Assembly: GCA_963825405.1 (NCBI GenBank)
Contig: CAWGTB010000003.1
Coordinates: forward strand, 1,240,001-1,304,000
Direction: 5' to 3'
Origin: JACPNO01 sp963825405
Lineage (GTDB): Bacteria > Acidobacteriota > Terriglobia > Bryobacterales > Bryobacteraceae
Length of the DNA: 64,000 nt
Part shown: positions 52,165 through 60,955 of the stretch, in pieces
Layout of the letters: each line of letters opens with the position of its first letter
Position numbering within the stretch: the first letter of the stretch is position 1
Program-made: the position numbers and the translations under genes
Notes under the pieces: model-generated
The model's database searches: none
Told to the model about the DNA's origin: nothing
What the model saw: only the letters and a program-made list of their open reading frames with translations

Positions 52165-54375
52165 ATGCCCGCAGTTCTCGTCATTGCTTTTGGCTGGGTG
52201 CTCACCGTAGGCGTGTGCTGGTCGCTCGGCAAGCTGCTGCTCGATTCGCTCTCCCTGCGATTCTTCCGCCAGGAGGAATATGTCTTCGCATTCGTGGTGG
52301 GCTCAGCGTGTTTCAGCTCATTGATGTTTTTGCTGGCGTCGGCGGGATGGGTGCATCGCGGCGTGCTGCTGGCATTGGCTGTCCTGATTCTCTCGCTCGC
52401 CTGGTGGAAGCGCGCCTACCGCCTGAGCGTGGAATCGTTTCCGCCCCTGCCGCAGTTCTGGAGCATGGTGTTCTACAGCGTCTACGCCGTGTACGCGGCG
52501 CTGTATCTTTTCTCGGCCTTCGCTCCCGAAGCCAGTCCCGACGGCGCCGGCTACCATCTTGGACTCGCCCGGCAATATCTGCGCCAGCACGGTTTCGGCC
52601 GCATCACCACCGATTTTCACGCCAGCTTCCCGCAAGGCATGGAATTACTGTTCGTGTTCGCGATTGCTTTCGGCCGCTTCTCCGCCGCCGCGCTGGTGCA
52701 CTGCACGTTTCTGCTGCTGCTCCCGTTCGCGATCCTGAACTTTGCGCGCCGCGCGAATCTGGCGCCCGCCGGGGTCGTCGGCGGTCTGATCATTTTCACC
52801 TCCCCGATAGCGGGTTTGACCGGCACCACCGCGTATAACGATGCTGCTCTCGCCTGCGTGGCGTTCACCATCTTTGCGCTGCTGGAGGTGTGGGATGAGC
52901 ACCGCGGCGTGGCGCTGCTGGTCCCCGTAGGTATCCTTGCCGGATTCGCGGTCGGGATCAAGTACACGGCATTTCCCGCGGTCCTTTATGCGCTGGGTTT
53001 CGTCGCCTGGCGATTGCTCCGGTCCCGCCAGAGCGTTTGGCGTCCTCTGATTCTGCTCTCTGCGTGCGCCGCCGCCCTGATCGTGCCGACGCTCATTAAG
53101 AACTGGGTTACGGTCGATAACCCGGTCTCGCCATTTCTGAATCGCGTTTTCCGCAATCGGTACGTGCATATTTCTTTTGAAGATGAGTTGGCGGAGCATA
53201 TGCGGCGGTACCGCGTGATCCAGCACTACAGTCAAATTCCGCTCGAAGTCACGGTTTACGGTACGAACCTGCAGGGAATGTTAGGGCCGGTGTTTCTGTT
53301 GACGCCGCTGGTGCTGTTGAGTCTGGCGCGCCGCGAGGGAAGGCGTTTGATGGCCGCCGCGCTGCTATTCGTCTTGCCGTATCCGGCCAACATCGGCACG
53401 CGTTTCCTGCTGTCCACCGCGGCCTTTGTCGCGCCCGCGCTCGGGGTGGCGCTCATTCGCTGGCGGGCGGCCGGAGCGCTCCTGGCAATTGCAGCCGCCA
53501 TCAGCTCCTGGCCTAGCATCGCCAAGTTCTATTGCGACGAACATGCCTTCCGCTTGGAACCGACGACCCTGCGCGGGGTGCTTCGCAAGCAGCCGGAAGC
53601 GGAGTACCTGTCCGCCCGGCTGGCGGGCTACGATGCGGTGCGCATGATCGACCGGCGCGTGCCCCGCGGCGGCAAAGTCTTCTCGTTCTCGGACCTCCCG
53701 TTTGCCTATTGCTCGCGCGAGATGTTTCCCGGCTATTACTCCGCTCCAAACGAGCATCTCCGTGATGCTATGTGGACCGGCTTCCTTCCGAACTGGCAGC
53801 CTACGGCGGTCGAGACCTTCCACATCGGTCCTACTGCCGTGCGCAAATTGCGTATTGTGCAAACCGGATCCGGAGGCGTCGATGTTCCCAGCGCCAACGA
53901 AGTGAAAGTATTCGGCGAGACCGATCGCCTGCAGCCCAGCCCGGCCTGGCGCTACACCGCCTCGCCATTCCCGTGGGACGCCGCGCTAGCTTTCGACGGC
54001 CATCCGATCAGCCGCTGGCGCGCTTGGGAATTCCGGCGTGACGGCATGTACCTGGAAGTCGATTTCGACGCACCGCAAGTGGTCCGCGCCGTCGAAATGG
54101 AACACGCCCACGATCAGTGGTACGCCAGGTACCAGCTTCATGGCGAAATCGATGGCCAGTGGAAGCTGCTCGCCGCGTCCCCGCAAATAGGGGTGCTGGA
54201 ACATCCGCCCGACTATCGCCGCCTCGCAGTGGATGAACTGCGGCGCAACGGCATTCAATACGTGGTGATACAGAGTTCCGACTATGCCTCGCAGGAATTC
54301 ACCATCAACGCCGCGTTGTGGCCCATGCGACTGTTGGAACAGGTGAAGGGAACCAGCCTGTTTGTTCTCGAGTAG
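52165..54375 (+). CDS. GT-C-like membrane protein with C-terminal discoidin-like domain
   Basis: A 736-residue protein. About ten membrane helices over residues 1-450 have an acidic extracytoplasmic loop after helix 4 (FAPEASPDGAGYHLGLARQY), as in GT-C transferases. The C-terminal 280 residues are soluble. Within them, PSPAWRYTASPFPWDAALAFDGHPISRWRAWEFRRDGMYLEVDFDAPQVVRAVEMEHAHDQWYARYQLHGEIDGQWKLLA resembles an F5/8 type C (discoidin) sugar-binding domain. A fused transferase and binding domain would fit attachment of glycans to a surface carbohydrate; this is inference. It lies 9 nt after the ThuA-like gene and 3 nt before the TPR gene. Confidence 0.65.
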   Translation: MPAVLVIAFGWVLTVGVCWSLGKLLLDSLSLRFFRQEEYVFAFVVGSACFSSLMFLLASAGWVHRGVLLALAVLILSLAWWKRAYRLSVESFPPLPQFWSMVFYSVYAVYAALYLFSAFAPEASPDGAGYHLGLARQYLRQHGFGRITTDFHASFPQGMELLFVFAIAFGRFSAAALVHCTFLLLLPFAILNFARRANLAPAGVVGGLIIFTSPIAGLTGTTAYNDAALACVAFTIFALLEVWDEHRGVALLVPVGILAGFAVGIKYTAFPAVLYALGFVAWRLLRSRQSVWRPLILLSACAAALIVPTLIKNWVTVDNPVSPFLNRVFRNRYVHISFEDELAEHMRRYRVIQHYSQIPLEVTVYGTNLQGMLGPVFLLTPLVLLSLARREGRRLMAAALLFVLPYPANIGTRFLLSTAAFVAPALGVALIRWRAAGALLAIAAAISSWPSIAKFYCDEHAFRLEPTTLRGVLRKQPEAEYLSARLAGYDAVRMIDRRVPRGGKVFSFSDLPFAYCSREMFPGYYSAPNEHLRDAMWTGFLPNWQPTAVETFHIGPTAVRKLRIVQTGSGGVDVPSANEVKVFGETDRLQPSPAWRYTASPFPWDAALAFDGHPISRWRAWEFRRDGMYLEVDFDAPQVVRAVEMEHAHDQWYARYQLHGEIDGQWKLLAASPQIGVLEHPPDYRRLAVDELRRNGIQYVVIQSSDYASQEFTINAALWPMRLLEQVKGTSLFVLE

Positions 54376-54378
54376 ATC

Positions 54379-55509
54379 ATGCCACGGCTAGTGCGTCAGT
54401 TTCGTTTTCTTTTCGGACTCTACTATCGTCCTTTGGCGGCGATGGGAGAAATCATCGACGAAGGCAGCCTGCTGTTCGGCGCGATCTGCGTCCTGGTTGT
54501 CGCGGGCCTTCTCCGCCTGACGCCGCCGTTCGGATTCTTCACCGTGCTCATCGCGTTGGCAGCATTTTTTGTGCCGGCAGGCATTCTGCTCGCCGTCTTA
54601 TTCGAGCCCGTCGGCGGATTCAGCGTGGTTTTTCGCAGAGACTACGTCACCTTTCTGACGTGTACGCTCATTGGCTGGACGGCATCACAAATCCCTCTGG
54701 CGTTTCTTTCGCTTGCGGATGTTCCGTATCCCTTCGTACTCTTGGGCGCGCGCACTGCGGTGTTTGCGGCCGTGATGGTCTTCGCCTTTCGCACGCTGTA
54801 CTCAGCCGGATGGGTGAAGTGCGTTTTGATGTCCGTGCTCTCGCTGGTGGCAACGGCGGCGGGTCTGTATCTGTTCTTGCGCTTAGGCGGCGTGCTGCGC
54901 TATATCGCTTCGCCGTTCATCCTTTATTACCTGTGGATGGCGTTTCGCGGCGACGTCGGCGATCTCTCCCAGGCTTTTCGCTCCCGGCAAAATTTCCGCA
55001 GGCTGATGGATGCAGCCGCCCTGAACCCGCATGATGCCGAAGCGCACTATCAACTCGGGCTGATCCATCAGAAGCGCCGCCAGTACACGCAGGCCATCGC
55101 CGAATTCCGCCGCGCCATCGAGATCGACAAGACGGAAGTGGATGCGCAATTCCAACTCGGCCGCATCGCGCGCGAGCAAGGCCGTCTAGACGACGCCCTG
55201 CAATACCTGCAAGCGGCTGCCAAGCTCGACCCCAAGCATTCGTTCGGCGAAGTATGGCGCGAAATCGGCGCGACCCACCTGGCCGCCGGGCGATTCGTCC
55301 CCGCCGAAGAGGCGCTGGGCTACTTCGTCGAGCGCCGGCCTTACGATCCGGAAGGCCTGTATCTATGGGGCGACGCGCTATCGCAGCTCGGCAAAGAGAG
55401 TGAAGCCAAAGAAGCGTTCCAGCGTTGCGTCGAAGCCGTCGAAACGCTGCCCAATTACCGCCGCGGCCTGATGAGCAAGTGGCGAAAGCTGGCGCGCGGA
55501 CGAATTTGA
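54379..55509 (+). CDS. Membrane-anchored TPR protein (YIP1-like N-terminus)
   Basis: A 376-residue protein with five or six N-terminal helices (residues about 25-195, resembling YIP1-type membrane regions) and a cytoplasmic-type TPR array in the second half: DAEAHYQLGLIHQKRRQYTQAIAEFRRAIEIDKTEVDAQFQLGRIAREQGRLDDALQYLQAAAKLDPKH and a third set near PEGLYLWGDALSQLGKESEAKEAFQRC. It is 3 nt after the GT-C/discoidin gene and so part of the same transcription unit. Likely an assembly scaffold; no catalytic site is seen. Confidence 0.75.
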   Translation: MPRLVRQFRFLFGLYYRPLAAMGEIIDEGSLLFGAICVLVVAGLLRLTPPFGFFTVLIALAAFFVPAGILLAVLFEPVGGFSVVFRRDYVTFLTCTLIGWTASQIPLAFLSLADVPYPFVLLGARTAVFAAVMVFAFRTLYSAGWVKCVLMSVLSLVATAAGLYLFLRLGGVLRYIASPFILYYLWMAFRGDVGDLSQAFRSRQNFRRLMDAAALNPHDAEAHYQLGLIHQKRRQYTQAIAEFRRAIEIDKTEVDAQFQLGRIAREQGRLDDALQYLQAAAKLDPKHSFGEVWREIGATHLAAGRFVPAEEALGYFVERRPYDPEGLYLWGDALSQLGKESEAKEAFQRCVEAVETLPNYRRGLMSKWRKLARGRI

Positions 55510-55518
55510 AACCCGCCC

Positions 55519-56745
55519 CTATGGCGCGGCCACAACCTCGGGCAAGCCTTCGAGCGCGCTGACGACCGCGTCCCGCAATCGCAGCACGAAGAATCCGTCC
55601 TCGCTCGATCCGGCGATCATTTCCGCCGATCGCTTGCGCACTTCCATGCGTGACCATTTCTTGCCCAGCACCTGTTCGTACGCCTCGAAGTACCGGCGCG
55701 CCGCTGCCGCATCGTCCCACTCCGAGGAATACGCCAGCACTGCCTTATGCGCTTTGCGGTTTTCGTAAATTGCGTACGCGCCGCCGGTCCAATGCGGCGC
55801 AAGGTCCGCTGCCTCGCGCTCCGACCGATATTGGGTCAGCAGGATGGAATGGTCGAGTTCGCCGACATCGCCTTCCGCCACCAGCTTGTAGCCGCGCGCC
55901 GCAAATTTTGCCAGCGGCGGAGTGCGTGGCTCCGCATGCGCGAAATATTTCTGCGGATGAAGAATCTGCTGGGTATCGACGGGCGGATGCCGGAACACCT
56001 CGGCGAATGCCAGGTCGCCCAGCTTGCGAAACACCGCGTCCTGGAACATCATGCCATCGGAATAAGGGAAAACCAGCGTGCGCCGCAAGTAGAGCGGCGA
56101 TGAATCGAACACCGGAAAATCGCCGCCGCCATCCATCGCCTTGCTGGCGCGCTCGGCGGCTTCAGGCGACGACTTGAGCGATCCGCCGGCCCGGCGCGCC
56201 ATCGATTCCGACATCAGCCATGTGGCTTGCCCCTCCATCACCGCCATGCGGGCCAGCGAACCGTCGTCGTTTTTCGATGCCTGTTTGAGGAAGCGGCCAA
56301 GATTGAAATTCTGATCGGCCACTGCGTGGGCCAGCTCATGCGTGAGCGCGGCTTCGCGCAAGTCCGGCGAAGTCCAGTCGGTGATGTAAAGCTTTTTCTT
56401 GTGGTAATCGTAAAACGCTGCCGCCTGCTCGGTGAGCAGATCGACCGTAGTCTTGGCCAGATCGAAATCTTGGGGGACAAAGCCGAATTTCTTGAGCGTC
56501 AGCTCTTCGATGCGGATGTCGTCCGGCGTCGCCTCCTTCACGCGGTCGTTCAGAAACTGATGCACCTGGTCGCGGCTGATGAGTTGATGGGGAACCGGCT
56601 TGTGCAGCCTCAGTCCCGTGATCTGGCTCAGCTCGGCCAGATTGCTCGCGATGGCGTCGAAAATAGCGTCGCGTTCGGCGGCGCGAGCCGGGCCGATGAG
56701 CAGTGGCACCGTGAGCGCCGCTGCAAATAATTTAGAGAGATTCAT
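55519..56745 (-). CDS. Secreted HExxH gluzincin-like protein, function unknown
   Basis: A 408-residue protein with a signal peptide (MNLSKLFAAALTVPLLIGPARA). It contains HELAHAVADQNFN (about residues 136-148), a zincin HExxH motif, and downstream MEGQATWLM where Glu could be the third ligand. No other protease domain is recognised. It converges on the TPR gene with a 9-nt gap and its start overlaps the end of the MFS gene by 14 nt. A peptidase role is plausible from the motif but unproven. Confidence 0.65.
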   Translation of the reverse strand: MNLSKLFAAALTVPLLIGPARAAERDAIFDAIASNLAELSQITGLRLHKPVPHQLISRDQVHQFLNDRVKEATPDDIRIEELTLKKFGFVPQDFDLAKTTVDLLTEQAAAFYDYHKKKLYITDWTSPDLREAALTHELAHAVADQNFNLGRFLKQASKNDDGSLARMAVMEGQATWLMSESMARRAGGSLKSSPEAAERASKAMDGGGDFPVFDSSPLYLRRTLVFPYSDGMMFQDAVFRKLGDLAFAEVFRHPPVDTQQILHPQKYFAHAEPRTPPLAKFAARGYKLVAEGDVGELDHSILLTQYRSEREAADLAPHWTGGAYAIYENRKAHKAVLAYSSEWDDAAAARRYFEAYEQVLGKKWSRMEVRKRSAEMIAGSSEDGFFVLRLRDAVVSALEGLPEVVAAP

Positions 56746-57988
56746 TCGGATCCATGGCGTGCGCTTGAAAAACGAATGCAGCGGTAATCGCTAAGACGCC
56801 GCCCACGGCGAGCGTTCCGCGCGCGCCCATGGCGTGGGCCATCGCGCCCGCGCCCAGACTTCCGAACGGAACCAGACCCACCACCACCATCGCGTAGAGC
56901 GCCATGATGCGGCCGCGGTATTGATCCGGAATGCGCGTTTGGATCAGGGTGTTGGCCGCCGCCATCTGCCGCATCACGCTAAATCCGATAAAGGGCATGA
57001 TTGCCACCGACGCGAAAAACCACGGCGAAGCGGCAAACAACAGGAATCCCACACCCATGCCAACCGAGCTGTACGCAATCACGCGCGTGAGTCCGGCCAC
57101 TTCCGTTTTCCCCGCCAGCACCAGCGTTCCCACCACGGCGCCGGCACCCATCGCGCCCATTAAATATCCCAGCCCCGCCGAGCCGTGGTGAAAAATCGCG
57201 TCGGCAAAAAATGGCATCAGCACGATTGCCGGTGAGCTTGCCAGGGTCGCCACCGCCATCATGAGCAGTAGAGTGCGCACCGGCCGAAAATGCCACGCGT
57301 AGCGAAATCCCTCGGCGAGCTGCGCGCCCGACGAGCCGGTGTGTGTCGTGATGGACGCCGTGACCCGCATGGCCAGCAGCGCACCGATCACAGCCAGAAA
57401 ACTCAGGCCGTTCACAAGGAAGCAGACGCCTTCGCCCAACGCCGCCACCAGCATTCCCGCCAGCGCCGGGCCCACTACGCGCGCCGCATTGAAGATGGCG
57501 GAGTTCAGGGAGATGGCGCTGAGCAGGTCTTCCTTGCTGGCCAGTTGGATGATGAGCGATTGCCGCGCAGGAATATCGAATGCATTGATCACCCCCAGCG
57601 CCAGCGCCATGGCCAGGATATGCCAGACCTCCACGCGTCCCGACAGAGTCAGCACGCCCAGCGCCAAAGCCTGCAGCATGGAGAGCGTCTGCGTGATCAC
57701 TACGATGCGGTGGCGCGAAAACCGGTCCGACACCAGCCCGCCCAGCGGCGCCAGCACGAATACCGGAATCTGCGCGCAGAACCACGCCGTGCCCAGCAGC
57801 AGTTCGGAATGCGTGAGGCGGTACACCAGCCAGCTCTGCGCCAGGCTTTGCATCCATGTCCCCACCAGCGAAACAATCTGGCCGAATACGAACAGGCGGA
57901 AATTGCGATGCTGCAGCGCGCGAAAAACCGGGCTACGTTCCGGTGCAATCTGCTGCGCGGAGTCCAACGCGGGTAGCGACTGAGGCAA
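56732..57988 (-). CDS. MFS transporter (MFS_3/EntS-like efflux type)
   Basis: A 418-residue twelve-helix major facilitator. N-terminal half: FRLFVFGQIVSLVGTWMQSLAQSWLVYRLT, then GGLVSDRFSRHRIVV (the loop 2-3 motif G-x-x-x-D-R-x-x-R), and VINAFDIPARQSLI. The pattern FVLAPLGGLVSDRF and IPARQSLIIQLA are typical of the MFS_3 subfamily that includes enterobactin exporter EntS. Substrate unknown; export of a small molecule is the usual role. The adjacent HExxH gene overlaps its end by 14 nt. Confidence 0.88.
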   Translation of the reverse strand: MPQSLPALDSAQQIAPERSPVFRALQHRNFRLFVFGQIVSLVGTWMQSLAQSWLVYRLTHSELLLGTAWFCAQIPVFVLAPLGGLVSDRFSRHRIVVITQTLSMLQALALGVLTLSGRVEVWHILAMALALGVINAFDIPARQSLIIQLASKEDLLSAISLNSAIFNAARVVGPALAGMLVAALGEGVCFLVNGLSFLAVIGALLAMRVTASITTHTGSSGAQLAEGFRYAWHFRPVRTLLLMMAVATLASSPAIVLMPFFADAIFHHGSAGLGYLMGAMGAGAVVGTLVLAGKTEVAGLTRVIAYSSVGMGVGFLLFAASPWFFASVAIMPFIGFSVMRQMAAANTLIQTRIPDQYRGRIMALYAMVVVGLVPFGSLGAGAMAHAMGARGTLAVGGVLAITAAFVFQAHAMDPNESL

Positions 57989-58041
57989 TCTCCAGCATAA
58001 CGGCGCTACAATAGAACTTCAATTCACCGAGGAGAGCTATT

Positions 58042-58173
58042 TTGGCGGAAGACAAACTCTACAAAGCAGAATACGTCGGCAGCGGTACGTTTAATATCAC
58101 CAAGCCCAAGCGCAAAAAGACCAAGCGCCGCCAGGCGCAATTGAAGAATCCGCAGCGGGGTGCGCGCCGGTAG
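58042..58173 (+). CDS. 43-residue very basic protein
   Basis: A small ORF starting at TTG 58042 with a good GAGGAGAG ribosome binding site (58029-58036). The product begins MAEDKLYKAEYVGSGTF and has a strongly cationic tail (TKPKRKKTKRRQAQLKNPQRGARR). A TACAAT -10-like box lies at 58006-58011. The charge suggests nucleic-acid or ribosome binding; I do not recognise the family. Divergent from the MFS gene and convergent with the parE-like gene 14 nt away. Confidence 0.55.
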   Translation: MAEDKLYKAEYVGSGTFNITKPKRKKTKRRQAQLKNPQRGARR

Positions 58174-58187
58174 TCTCAGCTTCTTTT

Positions 58188-58490
58188 CTAATTCTCCAGT
58201 TGGCTCGTGATGTCCCGGCTCCCCCGCAGGACGTGAAGAATCAGCACCTCTTCGTCTTCGATGCGGTAGAAAATAACGTATTGACCTGCTGGAAAACTCC
58301 GCAGATCTCGACGCAAGTCGTGCTCGCGCCGCCGCCCGATTTGCGGATGCTGGGCGAGTAGCCAGATTCGGTCTGTAATGCTGTCGATCAGGCGGTTAGC
58401 TAACTCGATGCTGCCGCTTCCACGCGCCGCGTAGAGCCAAATAGCGTCGAGGTCGGAGTCCGCACTGGGGGAAAGGCGAAACTTGCCCAC
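58188..58490 (-). CDS. ParE/RelE-superfamily toxin
   Basis: A 100-residue ParE-type toxin. The family pattern is clear: FRLSPSADSDLDAIWLYAARGS, LLAQHPQIGRRREHDLRRDLRSFPAGQYVIFYRIEDEEVLILHVLRGSRD. It begins with GTG 58490, directly after the antitoxin TGA (no gap), so translation is coupled. ParE toxins of this sort inhibit gyrase or act as RNases depending on subgroup. Confidence 0.9.
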   Translation of the reverse strand: MGKFRLSPSADSDLDAIWLYAARGSGSIELANRLIDSITDRIWLLAQHPQIGRRREHDLRRDLRSFPAGQYVIFYRIEDEEVLILHVLRGSRDITSQLEN

Positions 58491-58772
58491 TCAGCGGGTG
58501 TTTTCTTCAGCGTTCAACCGGGCGCGGGCGCGCCGTTTGATGTCGTCTGCAAGCTGCGTAGTTTCCTCGCGGCTCGTAATTCTGCGGCCTTCTCCCCGTG
58601 TCAGAGAAGCCTCGGCCTGATCGACGGCTGCCAGAATTTCCGCGCGGCGCCGCTCACGTTCCTCCCACAGCGACAAAGCTTCCTGCAGAGCGTCTTCCTC
58701 GCTCGCGTACCGGCCAGTCTTCACGGCTTGCCGGATAAAGGCTTTCTGGTCGTCTGTGAGATGCACTTCCAC
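58491..58772 (-). CDS. ParD/CopG-like antitoxin
   Basis: A 93-residue antitoxin. The N-terminal RHH-type segment TVEVHLTDDQKAFIRQAVKTGRYASEEDALQEALSLWEERERRRAEIL is the ParD signature; the acidic/basic C-terminal part (residues about 60-93) should bind the toxin. GTG 58772 is chosen because the segment begins VEVHLTDDQ; a nearby GTG at 58766 is an alternative. It lies directly upstream of the toxin, as expected. Confidence 0.85.
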   Translation of the reverse strand: MEVHLTDDQKAFIRQAVKTGRYASEEDALQEALSLWEERERRRAEILAAVDQAEASLTRGEGRRITSREETTQLADDIKRRARARLNAEENTR

Positions 58773-58822
58773 TGTCTTCAGCCTAGGGACCGCCGGCGCC
58801 AGTGTCAAATTAAGCGGAGATC

Positions 58823-60094
58823 CTACACGCCCTTCTTCGCCACCACTTCCATCGCATCCGCAAACTGGTCGATCTCTTCCAGCGTTGTGTAGACGTTGGG
58901 CGTGACGCGCAAGCAGTTGAATTCGCCAGGCACGTAGCGCGGGCGCACGTGGATGCGGTATTTCGCCATCAGGTGATCGGTGAGCTTTCCGCTCTCGATG
59001 CCTTCCACTGCAACTGCGCCGATCGCGCAAGTCTGTGCCGGGTCATCGTTGTTGAGCAGCTTGATGCGGGGATTCGCCGCCAGCCGGTGCGACCAGCGCT
59101 GGCGTAAATAACGCAGCCGCGCCGCCTTGCGCTCGAGGCCGATGCTGTCCAGAAATGCCACTGCCTCGGTAATCGCGTTGCGGCCGGACACCGGTGTGGT
59201 TCCGGTTCCTTCAAATTTGCGAATGTTGTCACGCGAATCGGCTGGCGCACCGAACAGCGGCCACACTTTCGAAATCTTGTCGCGGCGCACGTAGAGAAAT
59301 CCGGTGCCAATTGGCGCCGATAACCACTTGTGTAAGCTGGTGCCGTAGTAGTCGCAATCGAGATCGTCGCGCTTGAAGGGAAATTGCGCGAAGCCGTGCG
59401 CGCCATCCACCAGCGTATCGATCCCGCGGGCGCGCGCCATGCGCGAAATTTTCCCAACCGGGAAAATCTGCCCGGTGGTGTACGTCACGTGGCACATCAT
59501 GATCAACTTGGTGCGCGGAGTGATATTGCGTTCGAAGCGCTCCACCAGATCGTCGGTGCTGGGCGGCGGAACAGGGAAGGGAAACGTCTTGAGCACCACG
59601 CCGCGCCGCTGCTCGATCTGCCGCCAGGTGGTGAGCATGCTGGGATAGTCCTGCGAAGTGGTGAGAATTTCGTCGCCGGGTTTCAGATCCAAACCGAATT
59701 GCACGGTCTCGACGGCTTCGGTGGTGTTGCGCATGAGCGCCATCTCTTCGGGATCGCATCCGAAGGTCGCGGCCAGGCGCTGGCGCACGCGTTCGGTGCC
59801 GGGCAGCAGCATCTCGTCGACATAGTACGAGGGCTGCATGTTCATGATTTCCAGATAGTCGTGGACCGCGTTTTGCACGGTCTTGGGCGCTGGCGCGACG
59901 CTGCCGTTATTCAGGTTGATGATATTGCGGTCGATCGAGAACGCATGGCGCACCTCGAACCAGAAATCTTCGTCCGTAGCGACTTCATGCGCCGGCCGTC
60001 CTGCCACCGCTTCCGCCGCTGCCTTCACGCGCTCGACGGCATTGGTGACCAACGCCACCCCCGCCGCTGCCGACATAAAGTTTCTTCGGTTCAT
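58823..60094 (-). CDS. Tat-exported class-V aminotransferase (isopenicillin-N-epimerase-like)
   Basis: A 423-residue PLP enzyme with a Tat signal (MNRRNFMSAAAGVALVTNAV). Motifs: INLNNGSVAPAP (like the start of class V aminotransferases), MRNTTEAVETVQFGL, the aspartate of the cofactor ring (DTLVDGAHGFAQFPF) and the PLP lysine in YYGTSLHKWLSAPIGTG. Arg near VSGRNAITEAVAFLDSIG and VRPRYVPGEFNCLRVTP complete the fold. This subgroup resembles isopenicillin-N epimerase; actual substrate unknown. It is exported through the Tat pathway, unusual for a PLP enzyme but common in acidobacteria. Confidence 0.88.
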   Translation of the reverse strand: MNRRNFMSAAAGVALVTNAVERVKAAAEAVAGRPAHEVATDEDFWFEVRHAFSIDRNIINLNNGSVAPAPKTVQNAVHDYLEIMNMQPSYYVDEMLLPGTERVRQRLAATFGCDPEEMALMRNTTEAVETVQFGLDLKPGDEILTTSQDYPSMLTTWRQIEQRRGVVLKTFPFPVPPPSTDDLVERFERNITPRTKLIMMCHVTYTTGQIFPVGKISRMARARGIDTLVDGAHGFAQFPFKRDDLDCDYYGTSLHKWLSAPIGTGFLYVRRDKISKVWPLFGAPADSRDNIRKFEGTGTTPVSGRNAITEAVAFLDSIGLERKAARLRYLRQRWSHRLAANPRIKLLNNDDPAQTCAIGAVAVEGIESGKLTDHLMAKYRIHVRPRYVPGEFNCLRVTPNVYTTLEEIDQFADAMEVVAKKGV

Positions 60095-60141
60095 GCTTGC
60101 GCCTCCCGGTGAAAGGGCATCATAACATTCCTTCCGCGGAC

Positions 60142-60639
60142 CTAATGCGGCAGCTTACCGAACGGCACACGGCGCTGCAGCATCTGATAAACGTGATGCG
60201 CCTCATGGTGCAGCATGCACTTCACCTGGAAGTGCACATCGTAGGGCGCGAAGTCGGGGTGGCGTCCGGCACGATGCCACTGGGCTGGCGTCAGTTCTTC
60301 CAGGCGCTTGGCGAAGCGCTCGCGCTCATTTAGAAAACTGCTCACGCAGTCGGCTCCTGGCCGCGCGGCCAGCTTGTCAAACTCAGTATCGCCATCGGGG
60401 CTGTAAGAAGCCACCGCCGGGTTCTCCTGCGTCAGCATTGCGTCGATACGGCCCTCAAAGACGTCCTGAATGCGATGCAGATGGCAGACCAGCTCTTTGA
60501 GCGACCATTGCTGCGGCTGGGCACGTTGGGCCAGAGTTTCGCTGGGCAGGCCTTCCGTAAAGCGGCGGACATCCTCGGCCTGGTCACGCAGTCGGGTGAC
60601 CAGGTGGCGGTGAGCTTCATGCTTGTCAGGGTGGGGCAT
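60142..60639 (-). CDS. DinB-family protein
   Basis: A 165-residue DinB/YfiT-like four-helix-bundle protein. Probable metal ligands: His in LVCHLHRIQDVFEGRI (about residue 52), and HHEAHHVYQMLQRR near the end. DinB proteins are thiol-dependent or otherwise uncharacterised metal enzymes. It is an isolated gene, 47 nt downstream (on its own strand) of nothing obvious and followed by the aminotransferase. Confidence 0.85.
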   Translation of the reverse strand: MPHPDKHEAHRHLVTRLRDQAEDVRRFTEGLPSETLAQRAQPQQWSLKELVCHLHRIQDVFEGRIDAMLTQENPAVASYSPDGDTEFDKLAARPGADCVSSFLNERERFAKRLEELTPAQWHRAGRHPDFAPYDVHFQVKCMLHHEAHHVYQMLQRRVPFGKLPH

Positions 60640-60955
60640 GCACCCATCATAAGAAAAGTAGGAAGAAAGGGAATCCGGACATCAGGCGGAACGCTCCATT
60701 AGGGAGCGGGTAGGTGCGGTCGCGGGAAAGGTGGTTTGCAAGGAAGAATGCTTGGCGGACCGAACTCCCTCTTCGCATTAACATTACGCGTGAGGCCTAC
60801 GCTATTATTCCGGTTCAGGCGGTTTTGATTGATAACAGTACAGTTATTTTTCTGGTACGAATGTGTCTCGGTTTTTTGCGCCATTGTCGGAGCCAATAGT
60901 GTTCTAAATTGCTCAAGCCTGTTATAATCTATGAGTTCACGCCCAACATCGCCTT
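60640..60955. other. Intergenic region upstream of ispH
   Basis: 316 nt without a convincing gene. It contains a small hairpin, CGCTCC (60692-60697) with GGAGCG (60703-60708), an AT-rich tract with the inverted repeat ATAAC-AGTACA-GTTAT near 60832, and the ispH promoter-like TATAAT. A weak ORF on the minus strand (60699-60896) has no RBS and is ignored. Confidence 0.4.
60923..60928 (+). promoter_or_regulatory. Putative -10 box of the ispH-shc operon
   Basis: A perfect TATAAT, 27 nt before the ispH ATG. The best -35 candidates (around 60900-60905, GTGTTC-like) are weak. Confidence 0.5.

Noticed and set aside
60699..60896. 65-codon minus-strand ORF in the ispH upstream gap
   Set aside because: No RBS, no homology to anything I recognise, and it lies across the AT-rich promoter region.
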